64,000 nt of DNA, taken from Phalacrocorax aristotelis. Lineage: Eukaryota > Chordata > Aves > Suliformes > Phalacrocoracidae. Shown here one piece after another: positions 1 through 12,178 of the stretch. Where the stretch lies: assembly GCF_949628215.1 (NCBI RefSeq), contig NC_134276.1, positions 33,901,226 through 33,965,225 of the forward strand, in the 5' to 3' direction. Below the pieces are notes generated by a model. The model saw nothing but the letters and a program-made list of their open reading frames with translations, made no database searches and was not told where the DNA came from. Position 1 is the stretch's first letter, and the number at the start of each line of letters is the position of its first letter. Both the position numbers and the translations under genes were made by a program.

Positions 1-1083
1 AAATCACTCTACTTTGGAAATCGCCACCAGCAATTTTCACCCTTTGCTGCTCTTTCAAGAAGTTTATGCAGTGGTGCAGTCATGGTGTTCAATTATCTAT
101 TTGATCTCTTTTGAGATATTTTCCAACTATTTGCACCCATATGTTACAGGACAGTAATGTTTCTCAAGACATTTCCATGGACTTAGGGCTTGGACTGGAC
201 TGGATAAGGTTGAACTTTTATGTTGATTACTTACTCAGACTCAAATGGATGTTTTGGGGATGACATAGGTCCCATTATAAGGTCTCTACTCAGCTAGCAA
301 GCACCCGCATGTTAACTCATAGTGGTGCATGCTTGCGTTTTATGGGATGATGGTTAGTTCAGAGGCTGAAGCAGTGTCTTAGGAATTGGAGTTAGTCTCA
401 GCTCCTGGTGCTATCACTAAAGGAATAGATGCTGTTCTGGGATTTTTGCTAAACTGCTTGTTCCCATTCTCACAGTTCGTGGGGAACAGTGTGATGAACA
501 GGTGAACACTCTGAGGCTGTTTCAGTGAACAGTCAGCCAGGTTGTCTTAGATTCACATACCCCATGAGGACACTGCATTATTCCCAGGTCAGAGACGTGT
601 GATGCTGTGACCCATTTCCCTTAAAAGCAAGCTTGAAAGGAAGTGACAAGGTCCTGGCTAAATTCTTAGCTTGAGCTCTTGACCCCTTATGATGTTCCCA
701 GGCATCCATGAGAAAAGTGTTCTAACTTTCCTGCACTTCAGTTTCCCAGTTATAACAAAACATCACTTTCTACCTCATTTGGTAGAAATTTTGAGGATAA
801 ACACATTGAAGACTGTGGGCACTATCACGATAGAGTAACGGACACAAGTGACCAATAAGTTTTTGCTTCTCATATGAGAATAAAAAAGCAACTAAAACAG
901 GTTAAAATGCTTACATTTGGGATGGATGAGGGCGTCTTATAAGGCTTGTTTATTACTTGTCTGCAGAGCTTTGAGATGCTGTAGAACCAGTTGGTGTTAG
1001 AATTACACTGTGATCTACACAATTTGATAAGCTTAACCAACCCTGGCAGATTTTTGGGATTTTTTTTTATGTTAAAGCCAGTC
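1..1083. other. Intergenic sequence, no gene seen
   Basis: A+T-rich single-copy-looking sequence. I see no exon with convincing splice sites, no RNA gene and no recognisable repeat before the CR1 junction near position 1084. The ORFs present are short and have no recognisable domain. Confidence 0.5.
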
Positions 1084-2482
1084 CTGGAAGATGGCAAATG
1101 TTACCCCTATCTACAAGAAAGGCTTGAGGGAGGATCCGGGTAACTATAGGCCCATCAGCCATACTTCAATCCCTGGGAAAGTTATGGAACAAATCCTCCT
1201 GAGGGTCATCACAAGTCAAATGAAGCACGTGATTGGGAAAAGCCAACATGGCTTCACTAAAGGCAGATTGTGCTTGACAAACCTGGTGGCCTTCTATGAC
1301 AAAGTGACTTGCCTGGTTGACATGGGGTGGGCGGTGGACACTGACTACCTGGACTTCTCCAAGGCTTTTGATACGGTCCCCCCCAGTCTCCTCCTGGAGA
1401 AATTAATGCGTTATGGCCTAGACAAGTCATTTGTGCAGTGGGTGGGGAACTGGCTGACAGGCCGCACCCAAAGGGTGGTGGTAAATAGCTCCTTTTCCAA
1501 GAGGCAACCTGTCACAAGTGGGGTCCCCCAGGGACTGATATTGGGCTCCATGTTATTCAATATCTTTATAAGTGATCTGGATAATGGCATCAAGTGTAGC
1601 CTGATGAAGTTTTCAGATGACACCAAGTTGAGTGGGGAAGTAGACACTCCAGAAGGGAGAGCTGCTCTGCAGGGAGATCTGGATAGGCTGGAAGAGTGGG
1701 CCAACAAGAACCTTATGAAGTTCAACAAGGAGAAGTATGAGATCATGCACCTGGGAAAACATAATCCGAGAGTGCAGTACAGACTGGGACCCACCTGGCT
1801 GGAGAGCAGCTCTGTGGGAAGGGACCTGGGGTCCTGGTGGACAGAAAGCTCAACATGAGCGAACAGTGTGCTGCTGCGGCCAAGAAGGCCAACAGGATGC
1901 TGGGCTGCATCAAAAAGGGCATCGCCAGCAGAGAGAAAGAAGTCATCATCCCACTCTACTCGGTGATTGTCAGGCCACACCTGGAGTCCTGTGTACCGTT
2001 CTGGTCCCCGCTGTACAAAAAGGATGTGGACAGGCTGGAAGGGGTCCAGAGAAGGGCCACCAAGATGATCAAAGGACTGGGAAGCTGCCATATGAGGATA
2101 GGCTGGGAGAACTGGGTTTGTTCAGCCTTGAGAAAAGGAGGCTCAGAGGGGATCTCATCATCGTGTACCAGTACTTAAGGGGTAGCTACAAAGAAGATGG
2201 AGACTCCCTTTTTACACGGAGTCACATGGAGAGGACAAGGGGGAATGGACAAAAGTTGCTCTTGGGGAGATTCCAACTGGACACCAGAGGGAAATTTTTC
2301 ACAGTGAGGACAGTCACCGTTGGAATAATCTCCCCAGGGAAGTGGTTGACTCGGCCACTTTGGACACCTTCAAGAGTCATCTGGACAGGGTGCTGGGCCA
2401 TCTTGTCTAGACTGTGCTCTTCCTAGAAATCTTGGACTAGACGATCCCCGAGGCCCCTTCCAACCTGTGATTCTGTGATTCC
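1084..2482 (+). mobile_element. CR1 non-LTR retrotransposon, 5'-truncated
   Basis: A copy of the Chicken Repeat 1 LINE. It starts inside ORF2, at the segment before the reverse-transcriptase domain (ANVTPIYKKG...GNYRPIS), and runs to a complete 3' end with the typical CR1 tail 'gattctgtgattcc' at about 2468-2482. 5' truncation is normal for CR1, which copies its RNA by target-primed reverse transcription from the 3' end. The left boundary is estimated from where similarity to the CR1 protein begins. The copy is dead: it lacks the endonuclease and the reading frame shifts at least twice (near 1830 and 2085). Confidence 0.93.
1091..2426 (+). pseudogene. CR1 ORF2 reverse-transcriptase remnant
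   Basis: Reverse-transcriptase part of CR1 ORF2, broken into three frames. Frame 1 (1091-1858) holds the fingers and palm with [28 protein letters not shown] and the active-site block KFSDDTKL at about 1607-1630; the usual alanine of FADD is serine (TCA, 1613-1615). A frameshift near 1830 moves the thumb region ([27 protein letters not shown]) into the frame of 1837-2178. Another shift near 2085 moves the C-terminal segment ([11 protein letters not shown]...) into the frame ending at 2426. Frameshifts are deduced from protein similarity. No functional product is expected. Confidence 0.9.
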
Positions 2483-5400
2483 TTAGATTTATTCTTTGTG
2501 AATCACAAAATATAAACAAATGCATATGCATGAGCAGGCTTAAGGGAGAAAAAGTGCTGTGGTTTGAGAAAAATAGGTGAATATTTATTTAATTATTTCA
2601 TTTATTAAAATGGTGGGTCCTTCATACTGATTATTGCTAGGCAATACCTTTGGTGGTTATAGCTAAGAAGCTGGCCTAAGCACTCAGTTACTGAAGGAAG
2701 AAGAGTAGGGATAACATGTTTCTCACCTAAGGACATGTCAAAGTGGGAATTTAGGGAAACTATAGTTTTTTGAAAATCTGGATTAATATATAGTGATCTT
2801 GGAGAAAAGTTTTCACTGGCAATACCTGTCCCTCCCCACCCGTCCATAAAAAGCTTGTGCTGCCAAGAACAGCTTTCTGTTCATGAGAAATGCTGATTTT
2901 GTGGGAAGTGAAGGGAACCTTTACTCAGCTGTTCTGATCTTTTAAGTAAATATTTATTTATTTTCTCTATGAAGTTATAAAGTTTCTTGGGAATACAGAT
3001 AATGTAGCAGGAGGAAAAGTAATTACTGTAATTTTTCCTGTGCTTTTGGAAAATAATCCATCTGATAAGCACCCCATTTACATTTTGTGAATTGCACAGC
3101 TCAGCATATGAGCATCTTAAGTAGATGCATGCAGTCCCTATTTATCAAATACTATCATTCTCATGCTAACAGAAGTACTTGTCCTGCCCTTTTCGCTTTT
3201 CAAAGACCATGTGATTAAGATGTCATTGGCATTAAGCGTGCCTTGCATCCACTTCTCGAGCAACAGCATGGCTGCTGCTCAGAGGTACTCCCCGAGGGTT
3301 AGCAATGCTTTGAAACAGGAAAGAACCACAGCCTATAAGGGCAGTCAGACACCAATCAGTTGCCCCTTCTTTTCAGCATGGCTTGCAAAGACCCAAAGCA
3401 GGTCCAAACCCTTCCCCACTCTAGGAAAGGGCTGGTACAAGCAACCAACCAGCTCTCTTCCTCCATCTTCCTAGAGGTTTATTTTCTAGCAGAGAGAAAT
3501 ACCTGCATCTCTGATTTTCTGGGGATAAATGGGAAGACTTTGAAAGAAAACCTCATAAATTCCCTGTGCTACAGATGACATCAGATAAGACATACTTTAG
3601 GAAGTGAAGTGACAGGCTGTGGGGAGAGGGGAAAGAAAACTGACCTAGCAACCATGCCTGCCAGGTAGCCTGAGGACAGTCAGTTCCCATCAACATGAAT
3701 AAGGACTGAAGGCACTCAGCACCTTGCATGATTAAGGCCAAAATGAAAGCAGCCTTTCTCATCAAAATTGCACTGCCTTCCTCCTTCCCAAAAGGCACAT
3801 TGATTTGTAAGAATTTGCTATCCTTGGCAGTTGTTTCCAACTGAGCTCTTTTGACCTCCCTTCCCATCATTCAATGGGAGAGTGAGACATGCACACACAC
3901 CAGCTAAGAGCTTCAGGACACTTGAAAGGCAGCCCGCGGTTACTTCCATAGCCCACACAACCTTTTTTTTTTCCTGAGGAAAGTGCTATTTGGGCTTATA
4001 TGGTGCAGAGAAGGGTGGGTACCTTGTCACAGCAAGAGGGGAGGTAGGAGGTGGGCCTCCTTCCCCACCCCGGGGTGGCCACCGTGGCACACCCATCAAG
4101 GAGTCCATGCAGTGGGTGGAGGGAACGGAGCAAAAGTATCATCCTACCTTGGCTCAGCATCAGCTCTTGTCTGTGTGAGACCATTTTCAAGCAAAGGGAA
4201 AGGGCCAGGCAGGACCATCTCCATCACAGCTTGCTGCTTCTTTCAAGCGTAGGTTCAGGGTTTGCAGGGATATCTGTGTCACACGCTGTCTGAACGTGTG
4301 GATGAGAAAGGCAGGATGCCATTTGCTTGGAAGGGTCTGAGTGCTCCTCTCTTTCTCCCTCTCTCCTCCCTGCCCCTTTCCTACCAAGCCTCAACCTCAT
4401 GGCAGCTGATCTGTGGCTTCTCATGTAGGTGGCTCGTCGGGGAGTATCTTATTACATTTTATTATGTCTTTTGCAGGTATCTGTAACTATCAAACAGCGT
4501 TCATGTGACATACAGCAATACATTTTTTCCACTGGGTACTTTCCCTCTAAAAACACGTTCTGTCCTCTACAGAGGAACACACAAAATATTTCTAAGGCAT
4601 CAGGCTTGTTACACAGATTTTTCTTCACTGCCTATATGCCAAAGCATTTCACAGTGGTAAAAATTATGAGGCTGCCTACAGTGAAATGTAAGGAAAGCTG
4701 TTGCAGAATGACATCACACAGCATGAGTGGGAGAGGGAAGGAGGAGTCAGTCATGAGACCAACAACTGAAGGAGAAATAAATTAAGAGTCATAAAACAAA
4801 CTGCCATTCAAAACTCCCTTTCCACAGCAAGGCCATTACTGCGGTTTCTGACAGCTTCACAAAATGAGGATAATTTGGGAATGGTCCCGATGATACATTT
4901 CTGCTCCTGTCCTGTGTGCCACAGGACATGTCAGACCTCTTCCATAGCCACACTCCGAAATCCAGCAGAGCACTGGAGTGGGGCATTCATAAAGATAATG
5001 AAAACAGCTGTAGACAGAGCAAATGGATGAAAAAAGAAAAGGGATATAAAGTTTGGCTTCCAAAGCAAATCCCTTTGCTTACTGGGAGCTCACTGGAAGC
5101 CCACTGCCTGGTGTCTCCTTGCCTTGTGTGTAGTTGTGGGATACATGTGTGCCATTATTGGAGACTGGGTAGGCAGGACCACTAGCTCAGTTTAGTGGGA
5201 CACCTGCCTTATGAGTTCTTTGTGTTTATGAATTCAGGAGCCCCTCAGTGGATGTGTAAGTTTCCAAGGGTCCTCAGCTACCTTGGATGTTGTGTAAAAA
5301 GATGAAGTTACAACTGGACAAGCTGAATGGCATGGCACTGAGACAGCATGGGAGCATCCTTCCATATATAGAGGGTGGTGAGCCCTCAGGGAAGAATGCA

Positions 5401-8400
5401 AACTGGCCAATAAAAATGCTAATGTGCGGTGGGAAACACACATATCCCAGCTTAGGCTTTTTATTGTCTACTTGCAGATATAGAGGAAAATGTAGCTGGC
5501 TCAGGGACCCCACCTTTTAGCAACATCTAGCTGTTTCAAAGCGTATGAAGAAAACAGTGGTCAGAAAATAGTATCATGTTAACAGCTGTCCAGTGTTTTC
5601 CTCCCAAAAAGCTCCCACTTGCTACTGCCAGTGTTGCAGCACAATATAACTCCACAAAAAAACACTTTTTGTTATTTTGTTTTTTTGCCTTGATTACACT
5701 TGCATGTAAAGAAACACACACCCAAAGCCCTGATTGCTTTGTATGAAGAAGCTGTCTGCAAAATATAAAATACATGTGCCATTAGGTATTTCCAAAACAA
5801 AAGGAGCCTGCATTTGTTTAATGACCTTTAACCTTAGTCTCATGCCTTAGAATAACTCCTGAGACACCGAGCAAACAATATATTACATTTACCTCTCATC
5901 AAAGCTCTTTTCTTTTGCTAAATTTCACAATGAATCTCTACTCTGCCATGCTCAGCAAATAGAAACACCAAAAGGAAAACTCTTTGTAATGAATGTTAGA
6001 TAATCTTCTTTCTCCTTTAGAAAATATGTCTTCAGAAAAAGATTTTTTTTCTCTCTTGCTTCACACTGCTTACATTTTACACCCCCTCCTCTGCTTCCCA
6101 CACACCCTCTCTACCTGTTGCCCATTTTGTGGGCTAGCCATCTTACTTGGCTTATAAACAATTACATGCTCTTGCCCAAAATTACTGTGGATGCCAGTGG
6201 TGCTGTGAAACTAATACTCTCTTTAATGCCTCATCAGTAGGTATATCAAGTACAACTAGAGTTCAAAAATTAAATGGATATTGGAGGTGAACATACAAAC
6301 TACAGTGGCACCTAGGAAGAAATTATGACTTTTACAAAGCTCCACTTGGGACCAGTGGATGCAATGGGTGAGGTTCCCCATGTACACAGTTAACACATCT
6401 CTCCACGGATGTGATGTGTTGGAACAGACACGCAGCTTTTGTGCCTTACACCAGCTCTGATACTTGCTTGTGCAACCACTGCCTCTAACTGTGCACAGCG
6501 TAAAGATGAAGAAGGAAAAAACTAGATCACTGAATCCAGTGGTACTTTTGAATCCTTTCTTACTCTCTCTCTGTGCCACATACCAGAAACATTTTAGAAA
6601 TGCCTTTCCCTCCCCATACATAACTGTAAGGTATTCCTAACCAATCAAGATCCTTACAGAGCTGCTTGCACAGTACCCAGACTCATCCATTTCTCTGACA
6701 CATTAAAATACAAAATCACTTGGATCTTGAAGCAGATAACACACAAATTCAGATGCTGTATCCAATCAGCTTTGATGCTGCTGCTGAAGCTGTCAGCAAG
6801 ATGGTAATTTACTTGATTTTAAGTGTGCAAAATGTTAGAAGCTGTTTGTGCTTGCACTGGTGTCAAAGCAGAAGGGGTCTTTTGCTTCCTATGGACTGCA
6901 TTTAGCCTGCCTCATCACGTGCACACCAACCACTCCAGTGCATATTGCTAGGGTTTGCTATTGCTGGCTAACCAGAGCTAATTTCACAAAATTCTTTGTG
7001 CATCACCACAATCAAGCACTTTGCAGATGGACACTGTGTGTAGCAGGACCGCAGCCTACATGGAGAACGTCCATGACATATGTTGGGTCAAACAGGGCTT
7101 CCCACTAGGTCCACGCAAAGCAAAGAGATGCCAGTGTGCTGTGCAGATAACAATGCAAACAAGAGAGGCAGGTCTTTCCTTGAGTCGTGGAAGCTGTTTC
7201 CTGTTCTTGTTTCAAGGGTCATTGCTGTTATCTGTTTTAAGCAAACAGTCTTTGGAGCAGAGAACAAAACCCAAGACTTCCCATCTCTTTCCTTGATATG
7301 GGACCTATTCTGTGGCATGTTTCAAAGACATGCAAAAGCTGGGCTTGAGTCCCCTTGAGATCAGGGGGACACTTCCCATTTTGTTTTGAAAGACACCCAC
7401 ACCTGCCAAAATGTTCTATGCAACACCCAGTCCACTAGGCATCCTCAGAGCACACCTAGCAGTGAGGACCCTTGGTATCACAAAACAACTAATCTGTACT
7501 CAGAGTTTGGCCAGGAATTTACAGCCTGTAGCTGTATTTTCTAGAGGATTTTCCCTCCCCTCACAGGGAACAGAGCAGAGGGAGCAGCACGACAGCAGGT
7601 AAAAGGTCATTCATGGGGGAAAGAGGGAAAGGTTAGAGGCCACTCATTTCACTGATGAGCTGGGGTGAGCCTATGAAGTTCTGCCAGGGTGTAGGTGGTT
7701 CTGGCTGCAGTGCAACCAGAGACTTCAGTGCTGGAAAGCCACTGTGTGCAGCCGCCTTGTGCCTGTTGCAGCGCAGAGTAATAGCAGAGTGGACGTTTCT
7801 AGGATCTGAGCTCGGCTTGTCTCAATGCCCTTCAACAGGTCCATATTGTCCACCTTCACTCGCATTGAAACTAGCAGTAGCCTTGTGGGATTTTCAATGT
7901 ATTGCATGGACTACAATGTCCTTCCTACCCATCCATCTTATCTGGGAGGAAAGAGCTATCCTCCTGAGTGTGATATAATCTGATCTTTCCCAACAGCTAT
8001 TGATTACATTTTTGTCTTCCTTCAAACATTCGCATGTCAGCTGGTGCCTGTGCTCTTTCAATTAAGTAACAACAGGCTCTGTTGTTAGCTTGGTGACCTG
8101 AGAATTTTAAAATACATACTGGGAAAGGGTAAGTTGCAATATTTTGCCACCAAGAGTTTTATGATACCTATTTCCAGACAGTAACTAGGTCTCCCACGGT
8201 CTTTATCAATACCTATTCTTTATGTGCCTAAAGCTGTCTTAACCTGTAGTCACAACTCCACTATCTTTGCAAGATAGTGTATCTAGAAGCCATGCCACAC
8301 AAGGTAATTAGAAGTTTACAACACTGATTTCAGCCAGTTTCTACTCCGAGACTGTCTATACTACTTCAGCCTCTGAACATAAAACATCGGTTTTTACTTC

Positions 8401-9191
8401 TGTCTTTGGCTTGCCAAGTACAATGAGTGTTTGAATTCAGAAAGCCACCTCCTTTTTCCCCTTGTGCTCTGCTTCTCTGGATTCCTAAATCTTGCAAATG
8501 AAAAGCTACAGTTTTTTTCTTTGTCTGAACAGTTCTTTAGGGAAGGATAAGGAGGTTAAAATTCACAAGATAACCATTTCATACCTGAAGCCTTGAAAAA
8601 ACTGCCACATAGGGTTTGGGGAGCAGGGAAAAGGCGGCTCTGGAGAATGATATTTCCTAAAGATTCATCTTAGCAGTTGCAATTAACTTCCTCAATCCCC
8701 TTTTGGATAAAAGTTATCAGATAAGAGATCAAGAGAGAGAACATGATTTAGCTCTATCAAGTCTCGATTTACAATTTGTCTTCCCTGATCTGAGTTCATT
8801 TTGTGCAACTCCTGTGTCATGTTCCTCTCTTGCAGAGATAGAAGAAAGAGTTTAAGTCAAAATAGATAAGTGTAGAGCCTCCGGAGGCCAAAATGAAATG
8901 TTTCTTAATGGCATCTTTATGGCACTCCCAGGATAGCACCATATCCTACAGGCTATTATGAGGGGAATTTCATCTGCTTTGCTCGAAAAAGCTTTGGTGA
9001 GATTCTGAAAAAAAAAAATATATTCATAATGCAGCAATTCAAAATAGCTAAAATATTTGGTTCAAATTTCCTGGATTTCAGCCCTGCCTGAGAAAAGAGT
9101 GTGTGGAGAGGGAGGTACAGAAGGGAAAGGAGAGAATTAGAAATAACCCTCTCTCCCTTTCTCCTTTTGTTCTCTTTTCCCACCATCTCAG

Positions 9192-9311
9192 ATGTTCAAA
9201 ATCAACCTGAAGATTGAGGGGAAGGATGCTGCTGTTGAAGAGCGCTCTCTGCCAGGCTTCTCTGTGGAGATCACTGATTTTCATGAACACAAACAGGAGA
9301 CCTCTCCCTGA
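9192..9311 (+). other. Candidate 39-codon ORF after an acceptor-like tract
   Basis: An ATG follows directly after a long pyrimidine tract (about 9147-9191, mostly C and T, ending in 'ctcag'), which looks like a vertebrate 3' splice site. The ORF begins MFKINLKIEGKDAAVEERSL and stops at 9309-9311. I do not recognise the peptide, there is no donor and no partner exon, and 39 codons can occur by chance. Listed as a possible terminal exon only. Confidence 0.1.
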
Positions 9312-12152
9312 TCATGTTTCCAGGCCTGGATTATTAATGGTTGTATTTCCAGCCCGTTAATTGCTTCCTCTTCTGGTGATATCTTTTTTAGTCTAACTTC
9401 AGCTAATACACACTCGGTACATATTAAGTAATGAAAATGCACAATCAAGGCACACATGCCTTGCAACTGCTGTTTATACTCAAGGATTTAAAACTGGTAA
9501 CAAGGGAGGTTAATGTTATTCTTAGGAGATAACACTCGTTGCTATGGTGAAGACGTCTTCTGTCACTCACTGTTGGGAAGATGGCGCTTGTGCTATGAAT
9601 GCTTGATGGTATTTTTGCTTTCGAGATTAGCAATAGTAATTATTCCAACGCAGATACTAACCCGTCTGTTTCTGTGCGGATTCTTATATAGATGCTTTGT
9701 ATCTAAACAGGCTCCTCTCTGCCTTCTCAGTGGGCTCAATGTGTGGTATTGATAGTGGTTTTCAATGCCTGAAGAAAAAAATGGAAAAGAACAATAGCTT
9801 GTGTTTGACGATAACAATAGTCTTGCAAAAAAAATAAAGTTTCAAGTGATTTAATTTTTTGTTGTTTAATGTACGTTACCATTTGCATCATATTCTGGAG
9901 ATCCTTCAGCTTTTTAAAATATCTAAAATTTCATTAGGCCTGATCTGCTGCTCACAACTTCATGATCTGCACTTCCTACTAAAATTTATTCAGGCAATAA
10001 TCCACAAGAAATTGGTTGTTTTCAGCAGTTTATGACTTGTTATTTAACATTTAACAGAATGGCAGTTTATTTTGGTAACAACCAATACTGAGAGGTTTAT
10101 TGCCATTGTAAACCATAATCAACTGTTTGTATCATTACTAGTTTTTCAAGAAATAAAAATGGCCAGCTGCATTGGAAAATTCTTTAGCAGCTATAAACAT
10201 TTGCATTGAAGATTATGTATGGGGTTTTTTCACCTTAAAGGACAAAAGTAGTTAAACCACTTACTTTGGTGTAAATTATTCAGCAGATTGGTAAAATCCA
10301 ATCCCAGAAAGACAATACTGAAGCAATTCCCCGTAATTTTTTCAATTATGGTCATGAAAAAGGATTCTGTAGGAGATGGACAATAGAGAAGATTACACTT
10401 TCTTTATCACAGCATCATGCTAGCAACAAAGTCTTGTTGCCTTTGTAGATGTTGTAACTGTTTTGCTGAATAATTTATTGTACTGTACTCACAAATAGCT
10501 TAATCATCAAGGTTTCCCATTTGTCTCTTAGCATCAGGCAACTGGCCACAGATTTCATAACTGACATGTTTAGAAAAATTCAAAGTATTTCAATTTTGAT
10601 TGGAATAGGTTTCAAATGAGAGGACACATTTTATAACAGTATATGAGACCTTCATCTTAATCTATTACAGTGGGCCAAATCTAAGTGAGTAATTCACAGT
10701 GAATAATTCAAGTGTTTCTATTTGTGCTCTCCAAAATCTATCTACAAGCAGACTGCAATTTCCTCTCTTCTACTTATTTCACTAATATTTTTTTTACTCT
10801 ATAGCTGCACAAGGAGTTACTGCAGAATATCAGAGCTGAGTTTAATCACAATAGCTCTTCTATTGCCACTATCTCAGTGGATATATACATTTGCACAGTT
10901 CATGCAAATGTTCACTTATGAATAAAAAAAAATTGTTCCCTCTTAACACTTGTGCCTGGCTGTAAAGTTCATTTTTCCAAATGTTTGTGCTACTAACACT
11001 TTCACTGAGCAAAGCCCTGCATAGAGAGAAAAATGGATGAAAAACATCTATTTAAACCTTTGAGCAAGTAAGAGGAAGTTGTTTGGGTTTTGTTTTTTTT
11101 TCTTTTTTTAATTTATGTTTAGTAGTATTCATTCACCTCTTCTCTTCAACACTGATTGGAATTTTTGACAGAAAGCTTTAACTCATTTTTAACTCCAATC
11201 TTCAAATATTATGAAGCAAATTAATCCCTACTGTAACTCCAGTGAATCTGAGGACATTATAGCAGAGATTACTTTGGCACTATATTTCTTGTTTAAAGTG
11301 CTTACCTGCTCATGCAGACTTTTTATACAGTCATGAGTGATGGTTGCTGTTTTTCATTATTCACATTCAAATGATGCAAAATATGTGAGATGCCACAGCT
11401 CTAGTTCTCAGATAATTTTTGTGGGTTTTGCATTCTGTAACTTGGAGTGGGTTATTAGGATTTCCAGACATATGCAGCTGTTGCCACACTGCAAACTGTG
11501 AACAGAAGTTTTCTGAGTCTCTGCAAAGGTACCCAGCAGGCTGATGAAGAAAAGAAAACTGAAGAGACATCCCCTTGCAAGTGTGGTCTACCAAGTCAAT
11601 CCATTCTGAAGGGAGAAGAGAAATTCTCTTTTAAAAAAAAATCAGAAGGACAACAAACACTTATTTTTGTCTCCCTCACAAGCCTAGAAATAATATATGA
11701 CATGAAAGAAACTGAAACAAAGTCCTCAGGAAAAAAATAATCCAACCCCAAATCTACCACCTAGTCATATTCAGCCTGTCTTTCATGCTGTTAAAAATTC
11801 TCTTCGCCCTGGGCATTGGTAGCAGAACTGCAGCAATAAGTATCAGGCAATCCTGACTGCCAGTCAGAGGCATTAGCAATTTGCTGGTTGCAGAAAAACT
11901 AAAAATAAAAGCAGAGTATTTCATAAAGCAACAAAAGGAAGGCAGCCTTCTTTCTACCAGGCCACATCAGTACAACTATAGGCTACCAGGTATCAGAGAT
12001 GAAGAGCATTTAGGCCTGTTCAATGCTTTTCCACAAATGCAAGCAGGGATACAGATGCAGGCACAAAGGTTGATGGAAAAAGACCTGCATTCTTTCATTT
12101 ACCTTTGTTGGCTGAAGTAAAACTAGATACTTGCAATCAGAATCATTACCAA

Positions 12153-12178
12153 CCTCTGCTGTATTGACACAGCAGAGG
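12153..12178. repeat. Perfect 10-bp inverted repeat (hairpin)
   Basis: The arms at 12153-12162 (CCTCTGCTGT) and 12169-12178 (ACAGCAGAGG) are exact reverse complements around a 6-nt loop. There is no T-run after it that would suggest a pol III terminator and no gene nearby. Function unknown. Confidence 0.6.

Noticed and set aside
1411-2091. 226-codon minus-strand ORF
   Set aside because: Antisense shadow of the CR1 reverse-transcriptase region on the plus strand.
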